A stretch of 64,000 nucleotides of DNA from G963662985 sp963662985. GTDB lineage: Bacteria > Chloroflexota > Anaerolineae > Anaerolineales > UBA11579. A model generated the notes under the pieces. It did not search any database and was not told where the DNA came from. It was given only the letters and a program-made list of their open reading frames with translations. The DNA lies in the NCBI GenBank assembly GCA_963662985.1, contig OY760066.1, positions 124,001 to 188,000 on the forward strand, read 5' to 3'. Shown piece after piece: positions 18,774 through 25,996 of the stretch; position 1 is the stretch's first letter; the number at the start of each line of letters is the position of its first letter. The position numbers and the translations under genes are program-made.

Positions 18774-18800
18774 AGCCGACAGCCAATGTCGGCTTTCTTT
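18774..18800 (+). terminator. Rho-independent terminator
   Basis: 8-bp GC-rich stem AGCCGACA / TGTCGGCT with loop GCCAA, followed by TTCTTT. It ends the membrane protein transcript. A TATAAT at 18805-18810 just after it may be the -10 of the ABC-F gene, but no good -35 accompanies it. Confidence 0.85.
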
Positions 18801-18856
18801 ATAGTATAATTCGCACGTATAAAAAATGAATATGTTTAGTAGAAAAAAGGTGTTGT

Positions 18857-20506
18857 ATGGAAATTGTACGTTTAGATCAAGTGCGAATTGCTTTCCTAAA
18901 AGAAGCTGTGTTTGAGAATCTCTCTTGGGATATTTTGGATGACCGAGTGGTGGGGTTGATCGGTCCTAATGGGTGTGGGAAGAGTACCTTGTTAAAAATG
19001 ATCCATGGTGATTTAGTGCCCGATGAGGGGTATATTCATCGACATGGTGATTTGAAAATTGGTTATTTGCCACAGGAACCCCTTTTGGATGAAGAAAAGA
19101 GTGTGTGGGATGAGGTTTTTTCTGCACATGAAGCTTTGTTTGAGGCTGAAGAGAAGTTGAGTTTAATTGAGATACGATTGGCTATGCCTGAAGTCTATGG
19201 TGATGAAAAAAAATTGGCTAATGCTCTTCATACTCAAGAAGCTCTTTTGGAAGAAATCGCAGCATTGGGGGGAAATAATTTTGAAGGAAGAGTTAGGACT
19301 ATTCTTAGTGATTTGGGATTCTCTGAAACCGAAATGCATTTGAAAAATGAATTTTTAAGTGGCGGTCAGAAAAAGCTAGTGGGATTGGCTAAAATCTTAA
19401 TTACTCAACCAAATTTACTTTTGTTGGATGAACCTGATAATCATTTGGATCTGAGAGGTAAAGCCATCTTGGAAAATTTTATCAATAATTTCAAGGGTGG
19501 TGTGGTGTTAGTTTCTCACGATCGTTATCTTTTAGATATTGTGGTGCATGAGATTGCAGAACTTTCTCAGGGGTCTATCAATTTATTTAGAGGTAATTAT
19601 TCTGAATATGTGGCCGAGAAAGAAATGCGTTTGGCACGGCAACAGAAAGTTTTTCATACCCAACAAAAAGAAAAAGCACGGTTGGAGGCTTCAGCAAAAC
19701 GTTTGTTGATTTGGGGTCGGGAACACGACAATGAAAAATTCATCAAACGAGGCAAAAATATTTTGAAGCGAATTGAGCATATGGATTTGGTTGATAAACC
19801 AATTCTGGAACCTGAGAAAATGGGATTACAACTCAAAGGCTGGCGCGGAAGTAATAAGGTGTTGCAATTAAAGGCGCTAGATAAGGTGTTTGAAGCTAGT
19901 GATGAGCAGGATGAAAAAATCTTGTTGATGGGCGCTGAATTGACAATCTGGCATGGAGAACGGATTGGATTGGTGGGCGAGAATGGCGTTGGTAAATCTG
20001 TTTTATTCCGAATGATCTTGGAAGAAGAATCTGTCAGCAGTGGTGAAATTGTTTTGGGACCAAGTATGGCGATTGGGTTTTATGCTCAAGAACATGAAAC
20101 TTTGTCTCCTGAAAATACTTTGATTGAAACTATTCGCGATGCTGTCCCCTATTCGGAAGAAAAGGCAGTAGCTTTTCTAAAAAAATTCTTATTTACTTAC
20201 GCTCAGTGTCAAAGTAAAGTAAATACATTATCAGGTGGGGAACGTTCACGATTACAAATGGCATTAGTGATGCTTTCTGGCGCTAATTTTTTGCTATTAG
20301 ACGAACCTACAAATAATTTGGATATCTTTGCTGCCGAAGTTTTGGAAGATGCCTTAGATGCTTTTGAGGGCACTCTATTGGTTATTAGTCATGATCGTTA
20401 TTTTTTGGACCGCATTGCACAAAAGATTGTAGCAATTGAGAATCTGAGTTTGGAAGAATATGTGGGTAATTATAGTGATTATGTAAATGCAAAGGAAGTT
20501 TTCTGA
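18857..20506 (+). CDS. ABC-F family ATPase
   Basis: 549 residues with two ABC domains and no membrane segment, as in ribosome-acting ABC-F proteins. Domain 1 has GPNGCGKSTLLKM, LSGGQKKLVGLAKIL and LLLLDEPDNHLDL. Domain 2 has GENGVGKSVLFRM, LSGGERSRLQMALVM and FLLLDEPTNNLDI. The charged helical linker between them (about residues 255-330: RLARQQKVFHTQQKEKARLE and onward) is the ribosome-probing region. Such proteins relieve stalled translation or protect ribosomes from antibiotics; which subfamily applies is not clear from the sequence alone. AAAAAAGGTG precedes the ATG. Single gene with its own terminator. Confidence 0.93.
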   Translation: MEIVRLDQVRIAFLKEAVFENLSWDILDDRVVGLIGPNGCGKSTLLKMIHGDLVPDEGYIHRHGDLKIGYLPQEPLLDEEKSVWDEVFSAHEALFEAEEKLSLIEIRLAMPEVYGDEKKLANALHTQEALLEEIAALGGNNFEGRVRTILSDLGFSETEMHLKNEFLSGGQKKLVGLAKILITQPNLLLLDEPDNHLDLRGKAILENFINNFKGGVVLVSHDRYLLDIVVHEIAELSQGSINLFRGNYSEYVAEKEMRLARQQKVFHTQQKEKARLEASAKRLLIWGREHDNEKFIKRGKNILKRIEHMDLVDKPILEPEKMGLQLKGWRGSNKVLQLKALDKVFEASDEQDEKILLMGAELTIWHGERIGLVGENGVGKSVLFRMILEEESVSSGEIVLGPSMAIGFYAQEHETLSPENTLIETIRDAVPYSEEKAVAFLKKFLFTYAQCQSKVNTLSGGERSRLQMALVMLSGANFLLLDEPTNNLDIFAAEVLEDALDAFEGTLLVISHDRYFLDRIAQKIVAIENLSLEEYVGNYSDYVNAKEVF

Positions 20507-20517
20507 ATCCTTTAACG

Positions 20518-20553
20518 CAAAAGTGTATCTGCTAGTTTTTAGATACACTTTTG
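20518..20553 (+). terminator. Rho-independent terminator after the ABC-F gene
   Basis: Perfect 13-bp stem CAAAAGTGTATCT / AGATACACTTTTG with a 10-base loop. The 3' arm contains the T-run, although no long U-tract follows it. Confidence 0.7.
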
Positions 20554-20711
20554 TAGGAAAGGAATAAAAAAATTTATTTGTAGTATTATATGTCATTTTC
20601 CTATGTTAAAAAATCAAATTTATTTTCCCTTAACTTAGTGAAGGAATTCGATAATTGGTTTGTCGACGAATTATTGACTATGCGCAATATTTTTGAGTGA
20701 GACTAGGGAAA

Positions 20712-21010
20712 AAGTGTCCAACTTTTTTTGACAAAATTGGACAGGTGTAAAGAAATAATTTGACACTTTTTGGACACTTTTTTGACAGGTGTCCAATTTT
20801 TTTCTTATTAACTTCTTTCTCCTCCCCTTTTGGTGAGTCTCTCGATAGCTGGGTTTTTTCTTGTTATTAATCATTTTGACTTATTTTTAGGCTCTATTTG
20901 ACTTGATTATAGGTTAAATATGGGATTTTTGATGTGGCTATGCGAATTTCATTACTGAATATTGTTTTTTAATTCTTTTGAAGATAGTGTGTCCAGATTT
21001 TTTGACACTT
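20712..21010. repeat. Cluster of GTGTCCAA / GTGTCAAAAA short repeats
   Basis: The 505-base stretch 20507-21011 without a secure gene holds the ABC-F terminator and this cluster. GTGTCCAA or its complement occurs at 20714-20721, 20770-20777 and 20789-20796, with near copies at 20738-20744 and 20990-20996. They are interleaved with TTTGACA runs. 20770-20777 and 20789-20796 are a perfect 8-bp inverted repeat. On the minus strand the units read GTGTCAAAAA, beginning 1 base after the stop of the HTH gene at 21012. A weak 67-codon frame (20671-20874, minus) crosses them and spells KKLDT twice. It may be operators or eroded coding repeats. Confidence 0.6.
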
Positions 21011-21011
21011 T

Positions 21012-21326
21012 TTAAACTATTTTTTCAGAATAATTTTTGAAATGCGTTAAATATGAATTACCTTTGGTACTAAGTATGTGTTCGATAGCCCAGCGATTGC
21101 CTGATTTGACTGCTTTTTCTAATTGGGTTACTGCTTCTTCTACAATCTCTTGTCGTTTTGATTCGCGAATTGTGAGCAATTTGTTATAGGTGATCATTCT
21201 TTCTTTTTTGATGTGGTTATAGATGGTTTGGCGTGAGACATTAAAATGGCGTGCGACTGCACTGATGTTGCCCCCGTTTTCTTCTAGCTGATCTTGAATT
21301 TCTTGTTTGGTTAAATTTGCAGTCAT
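21012..21326 (-). CDS. Small helix-turn-helix protein, phage terminase small subunit-like
   Basis: About 104 residues. The N-terminal half holds a clear HTH: NGGNISAVARHFNVSRQTIYNHI. The C-terminal helix region VEEAVTQLEKAVKSGNRWA followed by IEHILSTKG resembles the A-x-L-x-x-A-x-x-G-x-x-x-A-I pattern of terminase-small-subunit-like phage HTH proteins. I chose ATG at 21326 because GGAGGAGGACAA is just upstream; the frame is open to 21347. No other phage gene is near, so it is probably a stand-alone regulator or a phage relic. The repeat cluster directly downstream may be its target or its degraded tail. Confidence 0.75.
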   Translation of the reverse strand: MTANLTKQEIQDQLEENGGNISAVARHFNVSRQTIYNHIKKERMITYNKLLTIRESKRQEIVEEAVTQLEKAVKSGNRWAIEHILSTKGNSYLTHFKNYSEKIV

Positions 21327-21431
21327 TTGTCCTCCTCCTGCACACACTTGATTGGTTTTGTGCTTTATTATAGCACATATTTTCTATATTTATCTGTGAC
21401 TTTTTTGATGCATTGCAATTATTGTTTTTGT

Positions 21432-21437
21432 TATACT
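21432..21437 (+). promoter_or_regulatory. -10 element suggesting leaderless rtcB transcript
   Basis: TATACT ends 6 bases before the rtcB ATG, where the transcription start would fall on or next to the start codon. No Shine-Dalgarno is present in the preceding 20 bases, and no convincing -35 lies at 17 bases. Confidence 0.4.
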
Positions 21438-21443
21438 TAACGT

Positions 21444-22613
21444 ATGAAAAGTTTTGAAATAAACGGAAGAAAAATCCATTCTTGGTGTGAGAGAATCGAA
21501 GATGGGGCGATGGCTCAGATTGAAAATTTAACAAGACTGCCCTTTGTGATGGCACCCATTGCGATTATGGCGGATTGTCATGAAGGATTTGGAATGCCGA
21601 TTGGTGGTGTGTTAGCTACGAGAGACGCGATCATTCCAAATGCTGTGGGTGTTGATATTGGCTGTGGAATGCAAGCGGTATGTACAAACTTGTTTAGGCA
21701 TGATTTGCATCGATCTCAGTTGGAAACTTTTGTGTGGGGCATGCGAGGGGCGGTTCCGGTGGGATTTGTAAAACATGAACAAGGAATGCCAAAGCGCACT
21801 TTGCCTGCAATAGAAAAATTTGATTTACCTGAAAAAGACAGTGTGGTGCGGGCTCACTTTGAAGCTGCTCGAAAACAAGTGGGGACATTGGGGGGAGGAA
21901 ATCATTTTATTGAAGTGCAGGTGGATGAAGAAGATCGGATTTGGCTGATGCTGCATAGTGGGTCACGAAATGTGGGGCTGCAGGTGGCAAAATATTATCA
22001 TGGCAAAGCTGTGGAAGCACGAATGCAAGATCAGCGGTTATTTGTAAAAGATCTAGCACATTTAGATCTTGATTCTGCATTGGGACAGGCGTATGTGGCG
22101 GAAATGCGTTGGTGTGTGGCGTTTGCAAGGGCGAATCGAGATTTGATGATGCAACAGTTGATGGAATTGTTGAATGAATTAGTGCGCTGTGATTTTGAAC
22201 CAGCGATTGATATTGCTCATAATTTTGCTATGGAGGAAGTTCATTTTGGAGAGCGTGTGTGGGTTCACCGAAAGGGAGCTACGCGTGCTCGAAAAGGTGA
22301 GTTGGGAATCATTCCAGGTTCTCAAGGAACAAATAGTTTTATCGTTCGTGGAAAAGGGGCTGCTACAAGTTTTGAATCATGTTCCCATGGGGCTGGGCGA
22401 GTGATGAGCCGTAAACAAGCGGTAAAGATTTTGAATTTAAAAGAAGCACAAAAAGAAATGGATGCAAAAGGGATTTTGCACAGTTTGCATTCAAAAAAAG
22501 ATTTGGATGAAGCTAGTGCGGCGTATAAGGATATTGATGCGGTGATGGCTGCTCAGGCGGATTTGGTAGATGTGGTAGCGAGGTTACGTCCGTTGGCGGT
22601 GGTTAAGGGGTGA
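21444..22613 (+). CDS. rtcB: RNA-splicing ligase RtcB
   Basis: 389 residues, a short-form RtcB. It joins 2',3'-cyclic phosphate or 3'-phosphate RNA ends to 5'-hydroxyl ends using GTP and manganese. Family motifs are all in order: ADCHEGFGMPIGG, GVDIGCGM (metal-binding Cys), LGGGNHFIEVQ (metal His), LHSGSRNVG, DIAHNFA, RKGATRA, IPGSQGTNSF and SCSHGAGRVMSR, whose His is the guanylylated residue. It has no archease, RtcA or RtcR partner in the window, so its role could be tRNA repair or damaged-RNA healing. The HTH gene is divergent. A strong terminator follows. Confidence 0.95.
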   Translation: MKSFEINGRKIHSWCERIEDGAMAQIENLTRLPFVMAPIAIMADCHEGFGMPIGGVLATRDAIIPNAVGVDIGCGMQAVCTNLFRHDLHRSQLETFVWGMRGAVPVGFVKHEQGMPKRTLPAIEKFDLPEKDSVVRAHFEAARKQVGTLGGGNHFIEVQVDEEDRIWLMLHSGSRNVGLQVAKYYHGKAVEARMQDQRLFVKDLAHLDLDSALGQAYVAEMRWCVAFARANRDLMMQQLMELLNELVRCDFEPAIDIAHNFAMEEVHFGERVWVHRKGATRARKGELGIIPGSQGTNSFIVRGKGAATSFESCSHGAGRVMSRKQAVKILNLKEAQKEMDAKGILHSLHSKKDLDEASAAYKDIDAVMAAQADLVDVVARLRPLAVVKG

Positions 22614-22631
22614 GCTAGTTTATTACTAATC

Positions 22632-22671
22632 AAAATCCCTCATGAGTATAAAAACAGATGAGGGATTTTTT
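22632..22671 (+). terminator. Rho-independent terminator after rtcB
   Basis: Perfect 12-bp stem AAAATCCCTCAT / ATGAGGGATTTT with a 14-base loop, followed by T residues. The A-rich 5' arm would also allow it to act for the convergent operon at 22708. Confidence 0.88.
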
Positions 22672-22707
22672 TGAAGTCTACGTTGGGCTTCCCCTTTTTA
22701 AGAAAGC

Positions 22708-23067
22708 TTATGATAGGTCTTTGATAAGCATTTTTTCAATTTCGGATTTATTTTTGTTTTGCTTCTTGTTTGAGCGGACACGGAAAATAATAAAAATAAC
22801 TAAGGAAACAATAAAGGGTGAGAAGATTACCCCTGTTTTAAGAATAAAAGCGAAGAGTCCGGGGCCTTGATGGTAGACAAGGAAGCGACCAAATTGCACA
22901 AGATTGGCAAAAGCATCGTTGAGATTGTAGATGTAGAATGTGGTGGTGACAATTAATAAGAATGCAGGGATGATCCATTTTGCCCAATTCGCACTGGTTC
23001 TTGAGATGAGTATTTGCACTCCAAAGAGTATTAATAAAATAAGTACGACAAAATATACTCGTATCAT
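22708..23067 (-). CDS. Small membrane protein
   Basis: 119 residues with three predicted membrane helices (about 3-21, 30-50 and 78-96) and a highly basic C-terminal tail (RVRSNKKQNKNKSEIEKM). No family motif is recognisable. The gene overlaps the DUF2089-like gene by 4 bases (ATGA), so it is its obligate partner in expression. Pairs of a DUF2089 regulator and a membrane protein occur in several Bacillota, which suggests the membrane protein senses or is the target of the regulator. Function unknown. Confidence 0.75.
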   Translation of the reverse strand: MIRVYFVVLILLILFGVQILISRTSANWAKWIIPAFLLIVTTTFYIYNLNDAFANLVQFGRFLVYHQGPGLFAFILKTGVIFSPFIVSLVIFIIFRVRSNKKQNKNKSEIEKMLIKDLS

Positions 23068-23363
23068 TTTGATTCCTCGTTTTCTTTCTTATGCGCATCT
23101 ATTATTACTTTAGCAACATCAAAATCGATTTTGTTATCTATGGTGAGTTTTTTGATGAGGTTGATAAAATCATCTTCTTTATCTTTTTCGGCTAATTCGA
23201 TTTTTTGAATTAAACGATCTAGTCGTAGACGAACTGTGGGGTAAGAAACGTCATAGTCATTGGCTAATTTTTTTAGAGAGCCAGAAGTTAGGATAAATTT
23301 CTTAATAAATGTGATATCTTCAGGGTCTAGTTCAGTTAACCAAGTTGGTTGATATTTTTCCAT
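23064..23363 (-). CDS. DUF2089 family HTH protein
   Basis: 99 residues. The pattern PTWLTELDPEDITFIKKFIL, SGSLKKLANDYDVSYPTVR and RLDRLIQKIEL is the core of DUF2089, whose middle part is a helix-turn-helix (SLKKLANDYDVSYPTVRLRL). The zinc ribbon found at the N-terminus of longer DUF2089 proteins is absent. It is probably a DNA-binding regulator acting with the membrane protein that overlaps its stop codon. GGAGGTT lies 5 bases before ATG. It is divergent from the TetR gene across a 162-base AT-rich gap. Confidence 0.85.
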   Translation of the reverse strand: MEKYQPTWLTELDPEDITFIKKFILTSGSLKKLANDYDVSYPTVRLRLDRLIQKIELAEKDKEDDFINLIKKLTIDNKIDFDVAKVIIDAHKKENEESK

Positions 23364-23479
23364 TTTGAACCTCCATTCATATTTTACATTATATTAATTT
23401 TTAATTCAATATTATATTTAACTTTATTAATATTTATTTTAATTTTATTCATATCTGGAAGAATATAATGGCTTTTTAT

Positions 23480-23508
23480 TTGACCGTGGTCAGGTGAAGA
23501 TGTATACT
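23480..23508 (+). promoter_or_regulatory. Promoter of the TetR gene with overlapping operator palindrome
   Basis: TTGACC (23480-23485) and TATACT (23503-23508) are 17 bases apart. TGACC-GT-GGTCA (23481-23492) is a perfect palindrome lying over the -35 box. This is the position expected for autorepression by the TetR protein encoded 18 bases after the -10. Confidence 0.65.
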
Positions 23509-23525
23509 TTATAAGAGGAATTACT

Positions 23526-24131
23526 ATGGGTGAAAAGAGTAAAAATACAAAAGCGCTGTTTTTAGATGTTGCTAAAGACCTTTTTCTTGAAAAAAGTTTT
23601 TCAGATGTGACTGTTGCTGAAATCTGTGAAAAAGCAGGAAAAGCAAAAGGATTATTTTTTTATTATTTTGAACAAAAAGAAAATATTTTAAAGTCTTTAG
23701 CTTTGGTTGAAGTTGAGGAGATGAAACAACAATTTTCTGCTTATATTAGCAATGACTCTAGTTCTAATTTGGAAAAGTTGCAATTTTTGATGCATGCGTT
23801 GATAATTCCAAACGCTGAAACGCCTTTGTTTATGCGGTTTTTTGGAAAAGATGTCCCTCCTGATTTTTTTGAGGGGTATGTACATGAATTACGGGATAAA
23901 AGCATGCTACCGATGATTCAAATGATTGTGAAGAATGGCATTGAGGCAGATGAATTTGAGAAGGTCTCTGCGGATGAAATTAGTTTGATCTATATGGGTG
24001 TGAGTACGTATATGCATCGTAATTTTAATAAAATGGTTGCGGATAAAGGCCGCTATATTGAGGTTGTCAAAACCATCCAAGGTGTGATCGAAAAAGCTTT
24101 GGGAATAAGTGCTGGAAGTTTCCAAATTTAA
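23526..24131 (+). CDS. TetR/AcrR family transcriptional regulator
   Basis: 201 residues. The N-terminal DNA-binding domain is typical: NTKALFLDVAKDLFLEKSF, then SDVTVAEICEKAGKAKGLFF and YYFEQKENILKSL. The ligand-binding C-terminal domain is all-helical, and the effector cannot be read from it. AGAGGA sits 8 bases before ATG. The promoter carries a perfect palindrome over the -35 box, so autoregulation is likely. No transporter or enzyme gene is directly linked. The next gene, a glycoside-hydrolase-like lipoprotein, starts 85 bases downstream and may be co-transcribed. Confidence 0.9.
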   Translation: MGEKSKNTKALFLDVAKDLFLEKSFSDVTVAEICEKAGKAKGLFFYYFEQKENILKSLALVEVEEMKQQFSAYISNDSSSNLEKLQFLMHALIIPNAETPLFMRFFGKDVPPDFFEGYVHELRDKSMLPMIQMIVKNGIEADEFEKVSADEISLIYMGVSTYMHRNFNKMVADKGRYIEVVKTIQGVIEKALGISAGSFQI

Positions 24132-24216
24132 ACTCATTTTTCTTTGTGTTATTTGATGTAGAATTATGTTAAAATTGATTAAGTGTTTGTTGGTCTAAAT
24201 TGGGGTAGTTATTGTT

Positions 24217-25455
24217 ATGAAAATATATAAAAAATGGGCTATTGTTTTAATTTCGATATTAATTCTCTTTATTTCTGGATGTGAAAAAACTCCTTCTTCA
24301 GAACCTATCACTGAAGCAATTAATAATGAAAATGAATCGACAGGGGATAATGCAATTGTGGACGATGAAGTTGAAACCGATGTGATTATAGAAAATCCAT
24401 CTGAAGTTAAATATTATGCTGAGCCAATGAATAATTTTGTTCAAAATAATTTTATTTGGTTTTATAAACCTCCTAGCTATAATAGCCAAATCAATTATTT
24501 GATGGAGCATTATTCATTTTTTATTTTGACCAAAAATGATGAGTGGATGCGTGATGAACTTTTGGCTGTGAATGAAAATTTAGAGATCCCTGAATACATT
24601 CTATTTAATTCCATCTATAAAAATGAAGGCTGCGCTGATGCCCCTTGGCAAAATCAAATTGCTTTCCATCAAGATGATTTTTGTTGGATTATTACTGAAC
24701 ATCCTGATTGGTTTTTGAAAAGTGATGATGGAAAAATCATTGTTGATGGCGATTCAGTTTATATTGATCCACTTGCTGAAGGCTGGGTTGATTTTTTCAT
24801 TGAGCGGCTACACGAAGCACAAACTATATTTGGTTGGGATGGTTTGTTTTTAGATAATCTTGATGGGAGCTTAAAACGATTTTCTTCCAAAGGCGTCAAT
24901 GTCGGAATGTATCCAGATGATAAAAGTTATACAGATGCTGCAATTGGATTTTTAGAGAGCCTATCAGAAAATTATATTAACCCTACAGGCATTCATCTTT
25001 ATGCAAATATGACTTATATCGATTTTTCAAAAGATGTTTGGCGAGAATATCTTCAATATTTAGACGGATTTATGCTCGAAGACTGGGCTGTTAACTGGTC
25101 TGATGGTTATCAGAAACCAGATGAATGGATTGCAAAAATCAATATGGTGGATGAATCTGCTAAGATGGGTAAAAAAGTATTTTTAGTCTCACAGGGTAAT
25201 CAATCTGACAGTGCTCATCAAACTTTTGCTTATGCTAGTTATTTGTTGGTTGCGAGAGAGAATGTTTATTTCCGTTATACCGATGCATTAGCCTATAATG
25301 AAGTTTGGGATTTTGATATTTATTCAGAAAAATTGGGTAGCCCTACTTGTGATTACTATCTAAAAGATTCGGTTTATATTCGCGAATTTACGAATGGACG
25401 AGTAGTTGTTGATCCGAAATCTGAAGTGGCTATGATTACAGTCTTTGAAGAATAA
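24217..25455 (+). CDS. Lipoprotein with GHL15-like glycoside hydrolase domain
   Basis: 412 residues. The lipoprotein signal ends in the lipobox LFISGC (Cys about residue 22), followed by an acidic Ser/Glu-rich spacer to about residue 65. The rest looks like a TIM-barrel hydrolase of the hypothetical glycosyl hydrolase GHL15 type: WFYKPPSYNSQINYLMEHY, a central GWDGLFLDNLDG with candidate catalytic Asp residues, GFMLEDWAV with a candidate Glu, and KKVFLVSQGN. It would be anchored on the outer face of the membrane and cut a polysaccharide. Its 3' end overlaps the convergent end of the EPS operon by 20 bases, so the EPS is a reasonable substrate candidate (inference). Confidence 0.75.
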   Translation: MKIYKKWAIVLISILILFISGCEKTPSSEPITEAINNENESTGDNAIVDDEVETDVIIENPSEVKYYAEPMNNFVQNNFIWFYKPPSYNSQINYLMEHYSFFILTKNDEWMRDELLAVNENLEIPEYILFNSIYKNEGCADAPWQNQIAFHQDDFCWIITEHPDWFLKSDDGKIIVDGDSVYIDPLAEGWVDFFIERLHEAQTIFGWDGLFLDNLDGSLKRFSSKGVNVGMYPDDKSYTDAAIGFLESLSENYINPTGIHLYANMTYIDFSKDVWREYLQYLDGFMLEDWAVNWSDGYQKPDEWIAKINMVDESAKMGKKVFLVSQGNQSDSAHQTFAYASYLLVARENVYFRYTDALAYNEVWDFDIYSEKLGSPTCDYYLKDSVYIREFTNGRVVVDPKSEVAMITVFEE

Positions 25456-25996
25456 TTTGAATTTTATTTTTTAAAAATGTTTTATACATAGCGGCCGAGA
25501 GAATGATATTTTTCTCAACCGTTATTGTCTTAAAGAGTACTTTTTTGTTTTCGTAGGTGATGATGTGGGGAATTACATTTGTTTTTAATATATCTTCATT
25601 AAGAATTCCGCTTGTTAATTTAATAAGTGCTTCTTTCCTTGTCCATAAGTTATAAAAATTCTTTGGCGTATTTTTAATTTTTAAACAATTTTTTTCAGCT
25701 ATTGAGTAGTAGTTTTCAATAATATTTTGATCGATATCTATATTTTTTTTATCATAAACTTCGACATCTATGCCAATGTTTTTTTTACTAACCGCAAAAA
25801 AAGATAGGTGATCCGTATGACTGATTGAGATATGTATATTTGGATTATCTTTGAGATATGGCTTTCCTTTTTCTGTATAGAGAATCTCAAAATTTTTTTT
25901 CAGGGGAAAAACCTTTTGAATTTGATCAATTAATATTGGGTTATTATAAATATTGTTTTCTTTATCAAACCAATAAACAACTACTTTTTTAATCAT
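25436..25996 (-). CDS. 4'-phosphopantetheinyl transferase (Sfp family)
   Basis: 186 residues. It transfers phosphopantetheine from CoA to the serine of carrier proteins. Sfp-type motifs are present: GKPYLKDNPNIHISISHTDH, VSKKNIGIDVEVYD (metal-binding Asp/Glu) and FYNLWTRKEALIKLTSG. It is somewhat shorter than Sfp (about 220). It overlaps the start of its gene with the stop of the NRPS gene by 4 bases (ATGA), so it almost certainly activates that enzyme's carrier domain. It is the last gene of the 12-gene leftward EPS operon, and its 3' end overlaps the convergent lipoprotein gene. Confidence 0.92.
   Translation of the reverse strand: MIKKVVVYWFDKENNIYNNPILIDQIQKVFPLKKNFEILYTEKGKPYLKDNPNIHISISHTDHLSFFAVSKKNIGIDVEVYDKKNIDIDQNIIENYYSIAEKNCLKIKNTPKNFYNLWTRKEALIKLTSGILNEDILKTNVIPHIITYENKKVLFKTITVEKNIILSAAMYKTFLKNKIQIILQRL

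Noticed and set aside
20671..20874. 67-codon minus-strand frame across the GTGTC repeats as a gene
   Set aside because: No ribosome binding site, composition dominated by the repeats; treated as possible debris and described under the repeat cluster.
21012..21326. Prophage region
   Set aside because: Only one phage-like HTH protein; no integrase, terminase large subunit, capsid or att-like repeats in the flanks.
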